Origin: an uncultured Granulicatella sp.
Lineage (GTDB): Bacteria; Bacillota; Bacilli; Lactobacillales; Aerococcaceae
Length of the DNA: 6,220 nucleotides
Assembly: GCA_938017885.1 (NCBI GenBank)
Contig: CALIJD010000322.1
Location: 1-6,220 of the forward strand
Reading direction: 5' to 3'
The notes below the pieces were generated by a model. The model saw only the letters and a program-made list of their open reading frames with translations. It did not search any database and was not told the DNA's origin. The position numbers and the translations under genes are program-made. Below are positions 4,965-6,220 of the stretch, piece after piece (position 1 is the first letter of the stretch; every line of letters begins with the position of its first letter).

Positions 4965-6220
4965 TTATGCTTCTTGTTCGTCGTCTTTTTTACGAGAAGA
5001 CGCTACTAATCCAACAGAAGCTAGAATACTTAATGCTGCTGCACTAAACAATCCAAATTCATCACCAGTACCAGTATTTGGTAATTCTGGTTGAGATGCC
5101 TGTGGATGTTGTTCAATTGGCATAACTGGTGCTGGCGTAACTGTAGCAGTGTAATTTGCTTTTACTACTGTTCCATTTACGTCTACACGTTGAATCGTTA
5201 CGGTTGGAGCTACCCCTGTAAAGCCAGCTTCTGGAACAAAAGTAATCGTTCCGTCTGGAGCAACAGTGAAGGTTCCAACTCCAGGAATCACCTTAGTCGT
5301 TGTTCCATCTTCAAAGGTTGCTGGAACCGAATCATCTAGAGGGACCTCTGGATCGCCTGCTTCAAACTTAGGTTTTGCAGTTTGCGTTTTGCCTTGAACA
5401 TCCGTTGTCACTTCATCCTTAGAAAAAGGAGTAACAGAAGTCACAGTTGGCGTATATTTCGCAGTTACTGGAGTACCGTTGGCATCTTTAGCTTGAACGG
5501 AAATTCCTTCTGGCGTTCCAACAAAGTCTTTATTTGGCGTGAACGTAATTTCTCCTGTGGTTGGATTTAATTTGTACGTTCCCACTTGTTTACCATCTTT
5601 CATCGCTGGTAATTCTGTTTTGTCTGTTGGTTCATTCGTTGTTGGATCTACAAACTTCACTGGGTTTGAAGCATCAATCGTAAGTGGAACTTCTGGATCT
5701 CCCGCTGTAAATTGTGGTGTTTCCTTTTGTTCTTTCCCTTGTTTTCCACTCGATGTTTTATCTTCTCCTCTTGGTGTTACTTCCGTTACGGTTGGCGTAT
5801 ATTTCGCTGTAACTGGAGTGCCGTTGGCATCTTTAGCTTGGACAGTGACACCTTCTGGTGTTCCAACAAAGTCTTTATTTGGCGTGAACGTTACTTCTCC
5901 GGTAGTTGGATTTAGTTTATACGTTCCCACTTGCTTACCATCTTTCATCGCTGGTAATTCAGTTTTATCTGTTGGTTCCCCTGTTTCTGGGTCAATGAAT
6001 TTCGCTGGTTGGTCCCCATCGATTTTCATTGGAACGTCTGGATCTCCCGCTGTAAATTGCGGTGTTTCCTTTTGTTCTTTCCCTTGTTTTCCAGTGGATG
6101 TTTTATCTTCACCTCTTGGTGTTACTTCCGTTACGGTTGGTGTGTACTTCGCTGTAGCTGGAGTACCGTTGGCATCTTTAGCTTGGACAGTGACACCTTC
6201 TGGTGTTCCAACAAAGTCTT
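4965..6220 (-). CDS. LPXTG-anchored surface protein with CshA-type fibril repeats, C-terminal part
   Basis: The visible part is the last 417 residues; the frame is open to the window edge, so signal peptide and N-terminal domains lie outside. It is built of repeats of 115 residues: the end of one (6220-6030), two full ones (6029-5685, 5684-5340) and a shorter divergent last one (5339-5133). The repeat core has the form GTYKLNPTTGEVTFTPNKDF, then VQAKDANGTP and AKYTPTVT, typical of CshA-type fibril repeats of oral streptococci and relatives, which stack into adhesive surface fibrils. After a short linker comes LPNTG (codons at 5084-5070), a hydrophobic stretch (LFSAAALSILASVGLVA) and the charged tail SSRKKDDEQEA: a complete sortase A signal, so the protein is attached to peptidoglycan. 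Adhesion to host or partner bacteria is inferred from the family. An internal ATG at 6029 is a repeat residue, not the start. Confidence 0.92.
   Translation of the reverse strand, partial: DFVGTPEGVTVQAKDANGTPATAKYTPTVTEVTPRGEDKTSTGKQGKEQKETPQFTAGDPDVPMKIDGDQPAKFIDPETGEPTDKTELPAMKDGKQVGTYKLNPTTGEVTFTPNKDFVGTPEGVTVQAKDANGTPVTAKYTPTVTEVTPRGEDKTSSGKQGKEQKETPQFTAGDPEVPLTIDASNPVKFVDPTTNEPTDKTELPAMKDGKQVGTYKLNPTTGEITFTPNKDFVGTPEGISVQAKDANGTPVTAKYTPTVTSVTPFSKDEVTTDVQGKTQTAKPKFEAGDPEVPLDDSVPATFEDGTTTKVIPGVGTFTVAPDGTITFVPEAGFTGVAPTVTIQRVDVNGTVVKANYTATVTPAPVMPIEQHPQASQPELPNTGTGDEFGLFSAAALSILASVGLVASSRKKDDEQEA
5070..5084 (-). other. Sortase recognition motif LPNTG
   Basis: These five codons encode Leu-Pro-Asn-Thr-Gly, 34 residues before the C-terminus. 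Sortase A is expected to cut between Thr and Gly and link the Thr to the cell wall. The following hydrophobic helix and basic RKK hold the precursor in the membrane; unusually, six further residues, mostly acidic (DDEQEA), follow the basic cluster. Confidence 0.95.
5133..5339 (-). repeat. Last, divergent CshA-type repeat
   Basis: About 69 residues from LDDSVPATFEDG to ATVTP keep the pattern GTFTVAPDGTITFVPEAGF and VDVNGT, but lack the insert with DKTELPAMKDGKQ found in the upstream copies. It is clearly related and clearly older in divergence than the other copies, as is common for the repeat next to the cell-wall anchor. Confidence 0.8.
5340..5684 (-). repeat. CshA-type repeat, full unit (345 bp)
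   Basis: This unit encodes 115 residues from LTIDASNP to GDPEVP. It is 87 of 115 residues identical to the next unit upstream; the core (unit residues 21-80) differs at only three of 60 positions, while the last third, SVTPFSKDEVTTDVQGKTQT, is different and resembles the usual linker of CshA repeats. Confidence 0.88.
5685..6029 (-). repeat. CshA-type repeat, full unit (345 bp)
   Basis: This unit encodes 115 residues from MKIDGDQP to GDPEVP with the linker EVTPRGEDKTSSGKQGKEQ. The phase of the unit boundary is arbitrary. DNA 345 bp away is nearly the same; for example 5821-5875 equals 6166-6220 exactly. Confidence 0.88.
6030..6220 (-). repeat. CshA-type repeat, partial at the window edge
   Basis: The last 63 residues of a further unit are visible and match the same part of the following unit at 60 of 63 positions. 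The array therefore continues beyond the window. Confidence 0.88.

Noticed and set aside
5091..5915. Plus-strand reading frames rich in Trp, Ser and Arg opposite the CshA-type repeats
   Set aside because: They are antisense shadows of the repeats: they recur with the 345-bp period, lack ribosome sites and have odd composition.
1..6220. CRISPR array, insertion sequence, prophage, tRNA or rRNA
   Set aside because: No spaced short repeats, transposase or integrase motifs, tRNA cloverleaf or rRNA core sequence were seen; the only repeats are the coding 345-bp units.

Overview
The window looks like the chromosome of a low-GC Gram-positive bacterium of the order Lactobacillales, probably a host-associated coccus. 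An Enterococcus/Carnobacteriaceae-like genus such as Granulicatella is my best guess, not a proof. The grounds are the AT-rich intergenic DNA, strong GGAGG ribosome-binding sites about 8 nt before starts, the IF3 and L13 sequence types, an L20-type leader before infC, and a sortase-anchored surface protein built of CshA-type fibril repeats. Every gene I can support lies on the minus strand, so genes are read from high to low coordinates.

Read in the direction of transcription: (1) 6220-4965 is the C-terminal part of a large LPXTG cell-wall protein with CshA-type repeats of 115 residues; its 5' end is outside the window. It ends at a strong intrinsic terminator (4914-4949). (2) 4845-2896 is a complete cytoplasmic S9-family serine peptidase with its own promoter. 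(3) After two tandem promoters (2824-2852 and 2753-2781) comes an L20-type attenuator leader, then infC (IF3, non-AUG start AUC or AUA), rpmI (L35) and rplT (L20). (4) With no terminator between, rplT is followed by a hairpin resembling the L13 leader, then rplM (L13, GTG start) and rpsI (S9, TTG start), ending at an intrinsic terminator (423-457). (5) About 350 bases of AT-rich intergenic DNA follow. (6) At the left edge (123-1) is the first 41 codons of a TMEM175/DUF1211-type membrane protein.

The central block makes translation components. IF3 discriminates against non-AUG starts such as its own, L20 is expected to shut off the infC transcript through the leader attenuator, and L13 probably controls rplM-rpsI through a second leader. 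The most distinctive point is the fusion of infC-rpmI-rplT and rplM-rpsI, normally separate loci, into one five-gene run with both leaders present. I see no CRISPR array, insertion sequence, tRNA, rRNA, phage gene or defence system, and no wholly new system; the surface protein and the RNA leaders are the parts most worth a second look.
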